Assembly (NCBI GenBank): GCA_001931875.2
Contig: MSJH02000454.1
Location: forward strand, 1 to 61,205
Source: Byssochlamys sp. IMV 00236
Lineage: Eukaryota; Ascomycota; Eurotiomycetes; Eurotiales; Thermoascaceae
Direction: 5' to 3'
Length of the DNA: 61,205 nt
Program-made: the position numbers and the translations under genes
Notes under the pieces: model-generated
The model's input: only the letters and a program-made list of their open reading frames with translations
Databases searched by the model: none
What the model was told of the DNA's origin: nothing
Part shown: piece by piece, positions 12,489-22,900 of the stretch
How positions within the stretch are numbered: position 1 is the stretch's first letter
How the letters are laid out: each line of letters opens with the position of its first letter

Positions 12489-12979
12489 GGGAAATACTAC
12501 ATGCACGAAAAATTCACAAAAGAATGAATTAGCTAATTTTTTCGTGCATATAAGAAAGTGTACACTACGTGCACGAGAAAGTTAATGCTACGGGCACTTC
12601 CTTGGGGGCACTACATGTGGCGTCACTTTACAACTTGACATTACAAAATTCGCTATCTGACCTAAGACTGTCCAGTGGGATATTGGTTCTTTGTTGATCA
12701 AACTGACAACATAAAAAAATTAAAATACAGCAATAACCACATTTTATCTCTTTCTTTCTTCTTGAAAGATAAATTCATATTCTATACCAAGGGGCATGGA
12801 AAGATGTCTGTTCTCTGAACAGGGTTAGCTTGACGCTGTACATTGAAAAGGTTTGTGACGATATTACAGGTTGTGTCTGTAGTGGATTTCCTCGTGCGCG
12901 TAGTATACACTTTCTTATATGCACGAAAAAATTAGCTAATTCATTCTTTTGTGAATTTTTCGTGCATGTAGTGTTTCCC
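12489..12979. mobile_element. MITE-like element, 491 bp with 92 bp terminal inverted repeats
   Basis: The left arm 12489..12580 and the reverse complement of the right arm 12888..12979 agree over 92 bp with only four mismatches by eye; both start GGGAAA(T/C)ACTACATGCAC. Each arm is itself partly palindromic: ATGCACGAAAAATT near the outer end pairs with AATTTTTTCGTGCAT further in. The interior (about 307 bp) has no transposase-like ORF. A variant of the outer motif (CTTGGG..CACTACATG) recurs inside near 12601-12620. I could not find a clear target-site duplication. Length, long inverted repeats and lack of coding capacity fit a non-autonomous DNA transposon; the family is not identified. Confidence 0.8.
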
Positions 12980-12989
12980 TATCTGTTAG

Positions 12990-13434
12990 AGTAGAATTAA
13001 ATAATACCACCACTTTACCTTTTGTGTGTGAAATAAAGGGCCCAAAATACATGAGAAACTTACTTGCTGATGATTGTCAAAGTCCTGATTTCATTAAACT
13101 TTGCAACATAATGAAAGACGAGTTAGATCTCATGCATACTACTCTTGAGTGTAATGTTGTTTTTGGTCTGTTTGTAGAAGATAACGAATAATTTTTAAGA
13201 ACGTGACGCCTACATACAAATCTGGCCTTATTTATTCAGGTTATCATGCCAAACTATTCTCTATGGACTTATTATACTTTAAAATGTACAGATTTTTGAC
13301 AATTAGCGAATTTTATTTTCCAAGAAGCATCCATGATGTTCATTCTTTAATTCCTTGTTTTCGACGTTTGGATAATTTTAAGGTTCGTAAACATGGTTTG
13401 TCTCTTTACCATTGTTCATTAATTTTACTTCAAT
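12990..13434 (+). pseudogene. Fragment of an expanded Mucorales ORF family of unknown function
   Basis: An open stretch from about 13013 to 13186 reads IKGPKYMRNLLADD, FIKLCNIMKDELDLMH and CNVVFGLFVEDNE before a stop. About 60 bp later, in another frame, it resumes with SGYHAKLFSMDLLYFKMYRF and PRSIHDVHSLIPCF, ending at 13434. The pattern (a KL..MKDELD helix, a VFGL strand, a H.KLF.MDL strand, then a PR..D...L..CF segment) matches my memory of a highly repeated family in Mucorales genomes. The break could be a frameshift plus stop, or a poorly predicted intron (an acceptor TTTATTCAG lies just before the second part). The 5' end is missing and the MITE lies immediately upstream. Confidence 0.45.
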
Positions 13435-13782
13435 AGAAATGTTTTAAAGCTACAATTGAAAAGATTCTCCTTGAATTTGGAATACAGCCCCAACAATCAT
13501 CTCTTTCCCCTTGTAGAAAGCCAAATAATAATATAGTTAGCTTTCGTTCACCACAGAGGTGAAAAACTTGGCCGTTCTACTTTTTCTTCTTTTTTATTGT
13601 GCCATCTTTTCATTGTATAATGCAAATAATCATACCTTTTTTTTTTTTTTTTTTTAAATATACAACTTCAACTAAGGAAAAGCGACATTGCACAGCTTTG
13701 AAAATGAATACCGTCCAGATGAACGCATATCTAAGAAAACAAAAGTGGAAACTCCATATCAAAAACCCAACTCTTCAAGAAT

Positions 13783-14110
13783 GATACAACTTCAAATCAT
13801 ATTGTAAAGTTTATGGGATAGATCATGGATGTGATGGACAACAATGATGTGAAAGAATATTGTATTATTATGGATAGCTATAAAATAGTCCCCAGTCGCT
13901 TTGGCGTGTGTGGTATAAACTTTCGAAGATATAAACCACTATTCATGCGAGCATCCCTTTTCTTTTTAAACCTATTGAAGAGTATTGACTTAAAATCAAG
14001 ACAAAACCCACTAGGAAAAGATGAGAGGACAAGACCATTACTACAAAGGATCATTTTGGATCGGGCTAAACATTGAATCTAATTGGGATAGATTTTTACA
14101 GAGGGGAGAT
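13783..14110 (+). pseudogene. Relic of a Tc1/mariner-like DDE transposase (C-terminal half)
   Basis: The reading frame DTTSNHIVKFMG, one in-frame stop, then IMDVMDNNDVKEYCIIMD, RYKPLFMRASLFFLNLLKSI and RQNPLGKDERTRPLLQRII resembles the region around the second and third catalytic acids of fungal Tc1/mariner-type transposases. There, family members typically have a VMDN-type aspartate and then a LPPYSP-like motif before the last acidic residue. Here the LPPYSP-like motif is decayed (RASLFF) and further stops follow. No intact 5' half is present, although weak similarity extends upstream to about 13640. The copy must be inactive. Confidence 0.5.
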
Positions 14111-14134
14111 TGGCTTTAAACAATTTTAGTATGG

Positions 14135-14452
14135 TTGTGTCAAATTTATTTACAAGTCGTACCAATTAAGACTAAAATCCTGTACCGTAAACCAGAAGAT
14201 AAGGTCGCCCAAATGGAGCATGCTCGCATGCTTGCCAAATGTGCAATTGATGCATTTAAGCTACAACCGAGAACATTTAACTCACTTGAGGTTATTGAAC
14301 GAGAAAGTGAAGCGGGTATACACATTCATGTGGACAAAAAATTACACTGTAAAATTTTCTCTTTAACGCCATTTTCTTATTTGATCAAGCAAGATGCTTT
14401 GTCTGGAGGAGCCATCTTTCATCATCTCCATAAACTGATGATGCGTGGTTAG
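14135..14452 (+). pseudogene. Unidentified ORF remnant
   Basis: An open stretch of about 105 codons without a plausible start. It contains VAQMEHARMLAKCAIDAFKL and CKIFSLTPFSYLIKQDALSG. It sits between the transposase relic and the LRR pseudogene, so it is probably a fragment of another repeated family. I do not recognise it. Confidence 0.3.
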
Positions 14453-14543
14453 GGTGCTCACATAGATCTGCCCAGGAGAGAGATGCCAGTCTATCAAATC
14501 ATGCACCCAAATTCAAGAATTAATCTTTTCTAACATTAAATTA

Positions 14544-15014
14544 TTGCCTTTCCAAAACTGTCACTACAATTCGCTCCAAGTGTTGTCGTTTTTTACAGTT
14601 ATCTTTGACGCCAGCTTTTTCCCAACACTGGGACACTTTTGCCCTAAACTAAAAGAACTTTGGCTAGATAATGTTAATGTTTTAGGTGCCTTAATTGGCT
14701 ATACAATTATTGACATGCAAGACCTAAGGTTGCAAAGACTCAGCTTAACCACACCATTCTACTTTCGTACAAATGGACCATGGTTGATAGTCGTAAAGAC
14801 TCATAAAGAATATGTGTACATCAAGCTAATAAAATGACGTATCTATAAAATACTCACTTATGAAGAAGCTACGGAAGAAATAAGAGGTGGACGCTTTAAT
14901 AGCCGTTGCTGTATCTCTTGTTTTGATATCGAAGAGCTCGTTTTTAATGATGAGAAAATAACACTCTATTCTGACAGCACTACCTCCGATATTGTCTCTA
15001 ATGACAAAGATTAA
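14544..15014 (+). pseudogene. LRR/F-box-like family pseudogene fragment
   Basis: The segment encodes FFPTLGHFCPKLKELWLDNV, LRLQRLSLTTPFYF and GPWLIVVKTHKEYVYIKLIK, meets an in-frame TGA at 14835-14837, and then stays open in the same frame to a TAA at 15012-15014 (RIYKILTYEEATEEI..., FDIEELVFNDEKITLY). The same order of elements (leucine-rich repeat, LSLTT, YIKV, then a NEEGAALW-like helix) is found in the fuller copy at 49681-50933. The TGA may derive from a CGA arginine codon. The N-terminal two thirds of the family are absent. It is best explained as a truncated, nonsense-mutated paralogue. Confidence 0.6.
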
Positions 15015-15140
15015 TTGTTTTTATACCACCTTTCCATTATCAATTATTATAATAAACATCATTTACGTCATAATTTTATGCAGCTATAGTATAGATATCA
15101 AGCTCTGTTTCTTTCTTATTCTTTTTCTCTCTTTCTAAAC

Positions 15141-15611
15141 ATGTCCGATTTACCACCGCATAAAGGCGAATTAACTCCCAAACTGCAAGAACAGTCTACA
15201 CTGGTGGATAGTTATCCAGACTATTCCAACCCATATGCATATCCACCCAACAATAATAGCTCATCTATAGATCACTACAGTAGTTCAACAACCGATCCAC
15301 AGCTGCAAAAACTAAAGAGCTCCATTTGGAAAAAGGCAGGCCAGATACAATCAACCATTGGTGGTCTAGCTCAAATAGAATCATGGCGTCAGACTGGACA
15401 AAAGATAGAAGAAGAAGCAGAAAGAGAATATAGAGAGGCAGAGGAAAGGATGAACCACGGAGAACCGAGCAGGATCCATGGCGAATACAATCGTCTGATG
15501 GGTTTCATGTCTTATGCTGTAGGACATATCGCTGGAGATCCAGAAATGCAAGCACGGGGTGGACAAAGGAGTCGAGAAGGAGAAGAAGAGATTGACAAGA
15601 GCCAATATTAA
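15141..15611 (+). CDS. CsbD-like / Hmp1-type stress-related protein, 156 aa
   Basis: Single exon with ATG at 15141 preceded by a T-rich leader. The N-terminal half is Pro/Ser/Asn/Tyr-rich. From residue about 60 an amphipathic segment (LQKLKSSIWKKAGQIQSTIG, IEEEAEREYREAEERM) leads into the signature HGEYNRLMGFMSYAVGHIAG followed by DPEMQARG. That signature is shared by fungal proteins annotated as CsbD-like or as mismatch/cruciform-DNA recognition protein Hmp1. The biochemical role of this family is poorly established; a stress-linked DNA-associated function is only suggested by the name. The stop lies 14 bp from the stop of the convergent DPM2 gene. The gene is intact and the C-terminus is acidic. 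Confidence 0.65.
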   Translation: MSDLPPHKGELTPKLQEQSTLVDSYPDYSNPYAYPPNNNSSSIDHYSSSTTDPQLQKLKSSIWKKAGQIQSTIGGLAQIESWRQTGQKIEEEAEREYREAEERMNHGEPSRIHGEYNRLMGFMSYAVGHIAGDPEMQARGGQRSREGEEEIDKSQY

Positions 15612-15625
15612 TAAAACTATGCAAT

Positions 15626-15974
15626 TTATTTTGTCTTTTGTGAGCCTTTACTCTTGGAAGTTGCCTTTAAAAAGAATGCGGTAATGACCGAGACGCCAGC
15701 GACTAAGACGGCAGCAGGCAGATATATTGAATACTCGTGAGGAGGAAAGTAGTCTTGAAGTGGGTTAGTTTCTTCTAAAAAAGGCTATATTCTAATGAGA
15801 AAAAGAAGAATATGAATTGCTTTCATCTTACAGTGATCAAAGCCCAAGTTGAGTAATAAATAAAGATGAAGGCTGCTGCCCCACAGGCTGATGCTCCAAC
15901 AATCTTATCTGATGAACCCTGGCAAAAACATGTTAAGAGTACGCGTACATGCGTAATGTTGTTCATTTTACCAT
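15626..15974 (-). CDS. DPM2: Dolichol-phosphate mannosyltransferase regulatory subunit DPM2
   Basis: Three exons: 15974..15972 (only the ATG), 15918..15832, 15784..15626; 82 aa, the standard size of DPM2. The joined protein begins MGSSDKIVGASACGAAAFIF, has TM1 ending IYYSTWALITPF, a short loop with LEETNPLQDYFPPHEYSIYL, then TM2 (AAVLVAGVSVITAFFL) and a basic lysine-rich tail. DPM2 is a two-TM ER protein that holds the catalytic subunit DPM1 in the membrane and regulates synthesis of dolichol-phosphate-mannose, the donor for N-glycans, O-mannose and GPI anchors. The acceptor at 15785 (ATATAG) is required; the nearer TTTTAG gives a frameshift. The start exon carries no coding sequence beyond ATG, with donor GTAAAA directly after it. 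Confidence 0.85.
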
Positions 15975-17476
15975 TATTCAATTATAAAAAGAAAGGTCGC
16001 AAATGGACGTTTCGTTCGGAACATGAAATTATACTAAAGTCAAACGCTTGAATTGGCTTAAAAGGGGACAGAATATTATTTTTATTCATGGTAGAATAAT
16101 TAATAAAGAGTCAAGTATACAGTCAACACTCTGAAGAGAGAGGCTGATGATAATATCTATATACATATAAAAGTATACTCTTAGTTCCCAAGACAATAGC
16201 TTATAATGATAGAATCAATCACGAAAAAGGTAAGAATGGGTGTCAATACTGAAAGGGTAAGTGAACTACGAGTCCCAAATTGAGACACAGCAACAGCGTT
16301 AGTAAAGAAGAAATTAACATATTCTCGGGTACATACCAGGACAGATTGTGGAGAATGAAAAAAAAAAAAAAAGCAAGTTAATAAAGAAATTAGCTTATTG
16401 ATCTATGTTCTTTAATAAAACTTACCCAAAAGGTATTATAGCCGACGGCTATAGGCCTATCTACCTTTCTTTTTCATAAAGTAGCGGCAAGGTGTTCAAA
16501 TTCGGCAGTTTTGGAGGGACTACGTTTTGGATCTTATATTATTCAGCCTGCAATAGCCAAAATAAGATAATTATGAAACTTAACTATTTGCCTCAGAAGA
16601 GTAAGTAATCACTTGATACTTTTACATTATTAAAAGCTAAATAGAATAAAGACACTTGTTGTAAAAAACTAAATTTAATTTCAATACCTACAAGGTGGAA
16701 TGTGTTGCTGTATCAGATCAGTCTGTGCCCCTCCTTTTTTCAAGTGTGTAGTCTTTTTTTTGATAAATATCTACTACTTCTTCTTTCTTTGCGGATTCAC
16801 AAACTAAAAAATATGCAGAAAATTAGAAAGAGTATGATATATTTTTTTATTATCAATTAACTAACAATTAAATAAAGCTGTTGTCAATAAACATCCTTCA
16901 AAATTCAACCGAGTCTATATTCTGACAAGATGGCAGGGACAAGGTGGAGTCTGACTATTCAGATATTGTGTGTGTACATTAAGGAATGAACTGAGTTTAT
17001 TCCCTAGGTCTATTGTGATAAACCCTCAATAGAGAGACTGGTCCCAGAACAAGGGTTTTATAATACATCCAAACTCGTGTAGGCATAATTTTAGCCTTTG
17101 CCAAGTTTGAAAAGACCATTGACTTCCTCCATTCAACTAAGAGGCTTCAATATAGCGACTACTCAAAACATCTTTGCTAGACTAGCATTTATTTAGCTAC
17201 ACTTAAAGAGCATTCCTCCATCTACAGATAACGAATAATGTCTATTAAAACTTGTTGATGCCTTAAATATCTACATCACCTAAGTAAGCCCTAATATGAA
17301 ACTTGCTACAGCAGCGAGACTCATCGTTATGCAGATCCAAAAATGTCCGGCCCGAACAATATTGCCGGCGCTTGAACTAATTGTCTCCCTCTTTAGGCAA
17401 GGAAGGGTTGCCTGTAAAAATCCATGAAAGCATCCATCCGTGAAAACCTTCTCTTTTCCTGATCGAACTTTTCGAA
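15975..17476. other. Long intergenic region upstream of uL4
   Basis: About 1.5 kb without a supported gene. It must contain the DPM2 promoter (left) and the ribosomal-protein promoter (right). It carries a 17 bp palindrome TATAGCCG-A-CGGCTATA at 16437-16453 and an A run at about 16358. Short open stretches here have no family resemblance. Confidence 0.45.
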
Positions 17477-18810
17477 ATGGTAAAGCATCAATCCAACATG
17501 ATAAACGTGAACGAGGAATGAAAGAGCAAAATACTTTGACGAATGGATGGATGAATGTATTTTGCTTGAAACCTTCTTCCCCTCCTTCACCAAATATATA
17601 CAGTAGTTTTTAATACTCTCTCTTAATGTAGTCCGCTGCCAGACCTGTCATCAACGTCTACGCCGATAGTGGTAAGAACGTCGCTAGCACCGTTCCTCTC
17701 CCTGCCGTCTTCAAGGCCCCCATTCGTCCTGATATCGTCAACTTTGTTCACACCAACATGGCCAAGAACAAGCGTCAACCTCACTCTGTCTCTGCCAAGG
17801 CTGGTGAACAAACCTCTGCCGAATCTTGGGGTACCGGTCGTGCCGTTGCTCGTATTCCCCGTGTTAACGGTTCTGGTACTCACCGTGCTGGTCAAGCCGC
17901 TTTCGGTAACATGTGTCGTGGCGGTCGTATGTTCGCTCCTACCAAGGTATAATCATAAATGTAGATTAGTGAGTAATAGATGTTAAACATGTGTCAATAG
18001 ACCTGGAGAAAGTGGCAAGTCAAGACCAACTTGAACCAAAAGCGTTTCGCCACTGCTTCCGCTTTGGCCGCTTCTGCTCTTCCCTCTTTGGTCATGGCTC
18101 GTGGTCACCGTGTTGAGAAGATTGAAGAAGTTCCTCTTGTCATTGACGACTCCATTGAAAAGTTGACCAAGACCAAGGAAGCCGTTGCTTTGTTGAAGGC
18201 CATCAACGCCTACTCTGACGTTGTCAAGGTCTCCAACTCTCGTAAGCTCCGTGCTGGTCAAGGTAAGCTCCGTAACCGCCGCCACCGTCAACGTCGTGGT
18301 CCTCTCGTTATCTACAACGAAGACAACGGTCTTGTCAAGGCTTTCCGCAACTTGCCCGGTCTTGAATTGGTCAACGTTCGTCGCCTTAACTTGTTGCAAT
18401 TGGCTCCTGGTGGTCACCTCGGTCGTTTCATCATCTGGACCAAGTCCGCTTTCGCTCTCCTTGATGAACTCTACGGTACCTACGAAACTCCTGCTACCTT
18501 GAAGAAGGACTACGTCTTGCCCGCTCACATCATGACCAACCCCGATGTTGCTCGTCTCATCAACTCTGATGAAATCCAATCTGTTGTTCGTCCTGCTGGC
18601 GGTAAGCACCACAAGCGTCCTTTCACCCAAAAGAAGAACCCTCTTAAGAACCAAGGTGTCATGAACCGCCTCAACCCTTACGCTCAAGTCCTTCGTCGTG
18701 CTGAAATCATCAAGTCTCAAAAGACTGGTAAGGTTGCCAAGGTTGAAAAGAAGAAGGGTACCTCTACTGCTGCCAGCAAGAAGTTCTTGGATATCCTCCA
18801 CTCTGCTTAA
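17477..18810 (+). CDS. RPL4: 60S ribosomal protein uL4 (L4)
   Basis: Exons 17632..17946 and 18001..18810 are certain; a start exon holding only ATG (17477..17479, followed by GTAAAG) is proposed because exon 2 begins in phase 0 with [16 protein letters not shown] and has no Met. Total is 375 aa, normal for eukaryotic L4. Hallmarks are [92 protein letters not shown] and [20 protein letters not shown]. The long internal loop reaches into the peptide exit tunnel of the large subunit. Codon use is visibly biased to C-ending codons compared with neighbours, as expected of a highly expressed gene. The leader intron of about 150 nt is longer than most here. An alternative start in another upstream exon cannot be excluded. 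Confidence 0.93.
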
Positions 18811-18993
18811 ATTTAATAGCTTAAAATAATAAAACTCGATCGCGTTTTGTTTGCTCGGACATTAGAAATAATATGCAGAGGCTGATTGTTCGCTTTTCCC
18901 GTTTTTCCCTATTGTTATCCGACGTCATACGAAAGCCAAGCTTATATCTATTTTAAGTTCTTTTTTTTTTTTTTTTTTTCTTGTTTTATATAA

Positions 18994-19885
18994 ATGGAGC
19001 AAGACAATTCACCTATGCCGCCTCCGTTACCTGAACGACCGTTACAGACTACATTTGTTGAAGAAGAAGAAGAGGAAACACCAGTACTACCACCTCGTCC
19101 GATCGAAGAGAGTAGACAGGAGCCAAGAAAAGCTCGTTCACATGTTACTGCAGATCTTGTTCCTGATCTACATGGCATTCTGACAAAGCAAGGACTTTCT
19201 ACTGAACTTGATACGAGCGACACTGCACGGATAAGACAGGCTGTCACTGAAGCAGAACACAAGACGGTACCAGCTACAGCACCCACCAAGACAGTAAGTA
19301 TGCCAGGCGGATTTCGAACAGGCTGGAAAGCGTTTTCTATTTCTTCCAATGTGAAACGAACCGACGTACTGGACGAAGTATTACCCAACTTTCTTTATGG
19401 ACAATGGTATCATAATGCAATAGCCCTCTTTGTCACTGCCGCGGGTTCATTTATACTAGCAAAAATGAACGCGAGCATCGGAACGGTCATTTTGTTTTGC
19501 TTCTTTATTGGTAACCTTTCCCTCTAAACATGCACTTTTGTATACTAAAGATCTATAGGTCATTATTTCCGTACGAGTATGCAAAGGTTCAGACGGTATG
19601 CGAGAGACGATATTCAACGAGAGGTGATTAAGTTCAAGATGGAGGCCGGTGTTGAATCTGTAGAATGGTTAAACAGCTTTATGCAAAGATTTTGGCTTAT
19701 TTTTGAACCTGTCTTGAGTGCTTTGGTTGTAGAAAACTTGGATAATTATATTTCTGATCTTTTGCCGCCCTTTTTGGATTCAGTTCGGCTATCGGCATTT
19801 ACGTTGGGAACAAAGCCTTTTAGAATTGAAAGTGTCAAGACGTATCCTAATACTGATCCTGAGATTGTGGTAAAGAATGAAAGAC

Positions 19886-19917
<32 letters not shown>

Positions 19918-22900
19918 AGAGAGAGGACCATTCTTAGTTTAAGTGTGTTTTTAGTGCATGGATTGGAAAGTATCGTTTATACCAAATGACTTGAATGATT
20001 TGTCTTTAAAAGAGTTGGATAGAAAGGTGAATCCAAAGGTAACTATGAATGTTAGATTTGGTAAAGGCCGTATTGGTGCTGGATTCCCTGTACTGGTCGA
20101 GGATATGTCATTTCATGGTCATTTGCGTGTTAAAATCAAGTTTATGAGCAAATTTCCTTTTGCAAAGTTGGTTGATATTAGTTTTTTGGAAAAACCACAG
20201 TTTGATTATGTCTTGAAGCCATTAGGAACTGATTCATTTGGATTTGATGTGAATTTGGTAAGCTATTATAAGCGATATATCATAATAGGAAGGGTTCATT
20301 TTATCTTGTGTAGATCCCTGGGTTACAAAGCTTTATTAAAGATCAACTTCATGCTATTTTGGGTCCTCTCATGTATGCTCCTAATGTGTTTACACTTGAC
20401 GTTGAAAAGATACTCTCTGGTGATTTTGACTTTAGTAAGTCTCTGTTCTTGTTTCCTCACTTTGATTAATTCCCCTTTCCTATCAATAGGTTCAGCTAAT
20501 GGTGTCTTAGCTGTCACTGTCTATTCAGCTACTGCCTTTGAAAATGTTGATGATCTTCTAGACGATAATCTACCCAATACATATATTCGATTTTACTTGG
20601 ACCACGGACAAGAACTTGATCGAACAAGCGTATACCAGCACTCCTTTTCACCACAGTGGAACGAAACAAAGTTTTTGATGCTAAACAGCTTGAATTCACT
20701 CTTATCTGTGGAATTAAAGGCATCACGTCCAGGCTTAAAAGATAGAAGATTGGGAACTGCCAACTTTGATCTTTCTAAATTAGATAACGATATGGATACA
20801 GAACAGAAAGGATTGTAAGTCTTTGATAGATAAAACAGGTGTGTATTTATCTTTTTCTCATTAGGAATCTGACGCTCTTACGAAACGGAAAGTTCGTTAG
20901 TGATCTACGCGTCGATTTACGATACTTGCCGATTTCTAAGCCGACGAAGCGCGCGGATGGTACGATGGAAGCAGCATTGGAATCCAGTAAGTTATATATT
21001 TTATACTTTTATGGTACAAACTAAACCGAGAATGGGTCAGATTCGGGTGTGGCTCGTATCGTGATTCATGAATGCACCAATTTGATATCTAAGGACCGTA
21101 TCAACCCATATGTTCGAGTGATTATGAATGGAAATGAAAAGAAGAGAACACATGTAGTGAAAAGAAGCAACAGCCCTAGATATGATGTTCCCTGTGAGGT
21201 TGTCATCTTGGACAAGACGAACGTCTTTGTTCGCATCGAAGTGATGGATGGAGACCAAGTATTAGGCAGCATCGGTGGTCAGTTTGTAGACATGATTCGT
21301 CTTCAGCAGAGTAATGATGGATGGTGGGATATAACGAATGAAGAACAAACCGTTGGACAAATTCATCTGAGTGCTGAATGGAAACCTATGGTGACGACAG
21401 GCTTATCTGATATTCTGGATGGTCATGAATTTAATAGTAAGAGACTCCTCCTCCTTTTTTTTGAGACCATATCTAAAGCTTTTTTTTTTCTTTATAATAG
21501 AACCTGCTATTGGTGTTATACGCTTTACCATCTGGGAAGCTCGTGACCTTCGCAATGTCGAGCTAGTAACAAACGGTAAAAGTGATCCGTATGTTCGTAT
21601 ATTATCCGGATTCCAAGTGCGTGATCGTACCGAAGTCGTGGATAACAACTTGAATCCAGAATGGGGTGAAACATTGTATGTTCCTGTTCATTCACTCAAG
21701 GAAAATCTTGTGCTAGAGGCTATGGATTGGAACGCACGAACAAGAGATAAGTCACTGGGTATGACAGAGTTTAAGGTATCAGAGGTCATTCAGCAGCAGA
21801 TAGGTGACGAAAGCGTTGACCCCGATGTCTGGTATGAGTCAAATGGAAGAAAGATTGATAGGTAAAAAAGGAAAAGGTAGAGTACGAGTCAGATCTAATG
21901 TTTTGCTCCCCCCCACATACACACACACAACGTAGATGGGACAGATTACATTCTGCTGACAGACGATCATTTAAAGGCGAGCTACACTATTCAGCTGAAT
22001 TCATTCCAGTCATCCAATTACCACAGAAAACAGAATCATTGCCACTTTGCACTCTACGTGGATCCTATGTTAGATACACGCCTGACGATTTGATTGATCT
22101 TAATTCATACAGCTCTGGTGTCTTGAAAATCAAAATTCACGAAGTTCAGCTTTCTTCTACTGCTTACTGCTACTGTCAAGTGATTGTGGATGCTCTTATG
22201 CCTCAATACAAAACAGCCAAACTTCGTGGCGATATACTCCGGTTTAATGAGAATGCAGATGCATTTATAAAGGAGGTTGACTTTTCCCGTATTGCAATTG
22301 AAATCAAACCAGCTTATGTCGATGAAAAAGAGATTTACAAGTTGGGTCATTGGATAGACACAGGCTCATCTATTGTTCGCCGTATCATGAAACGCAAGCG
22401 TGCGGGATATAAAGAGGATGAAGGAACCTGGTTTAACTTGATGGGAACAGATGGACCCGGTCGAATTAAGCTTGGATTTGATTTTGTCCCACTCGATGGT
22501 TTTGTATTAAATCCTGATGAAAGTCTTGATAGTAAGTGGAAACTGAAATATAAACATACAATAACTGAATTATTTGATTAGATCAAGGTGTCTTATCAGT
22601 GGACTTACTAAGTGCTCGTGACCTGATGGCAGTTGACAAGACGGGTACCAGCGACCCCTATGTTGTGTTTACAGTCAATGGTGAAAGGTTATACAAGAGT
22701 GATGTTATCAAAAAGGCACTGAATCCCAAATGGAACCGTGCGAGGTTTACTGCTCCCATTGTTTGTATTCTCTGTACTTTTCATTTTATGAGACTCATTG
22801 TTTCTATTAGCAATCAAGAGTAACAGCAAGTATACGAATTGAGGTATTTGATTGGAACCATGTAAAGGGTCATCGACCAATTGGCTCAGGTGGATTTACA

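Noticed and set aside
17983..18801. 272-codon open frame on the minus strand opposite uL4
   Set aside because: It is an antisense shadow of the ribosomal-protein gene, whose C-ending codon bias removes stops on the other strand; the protein has no sensible features.
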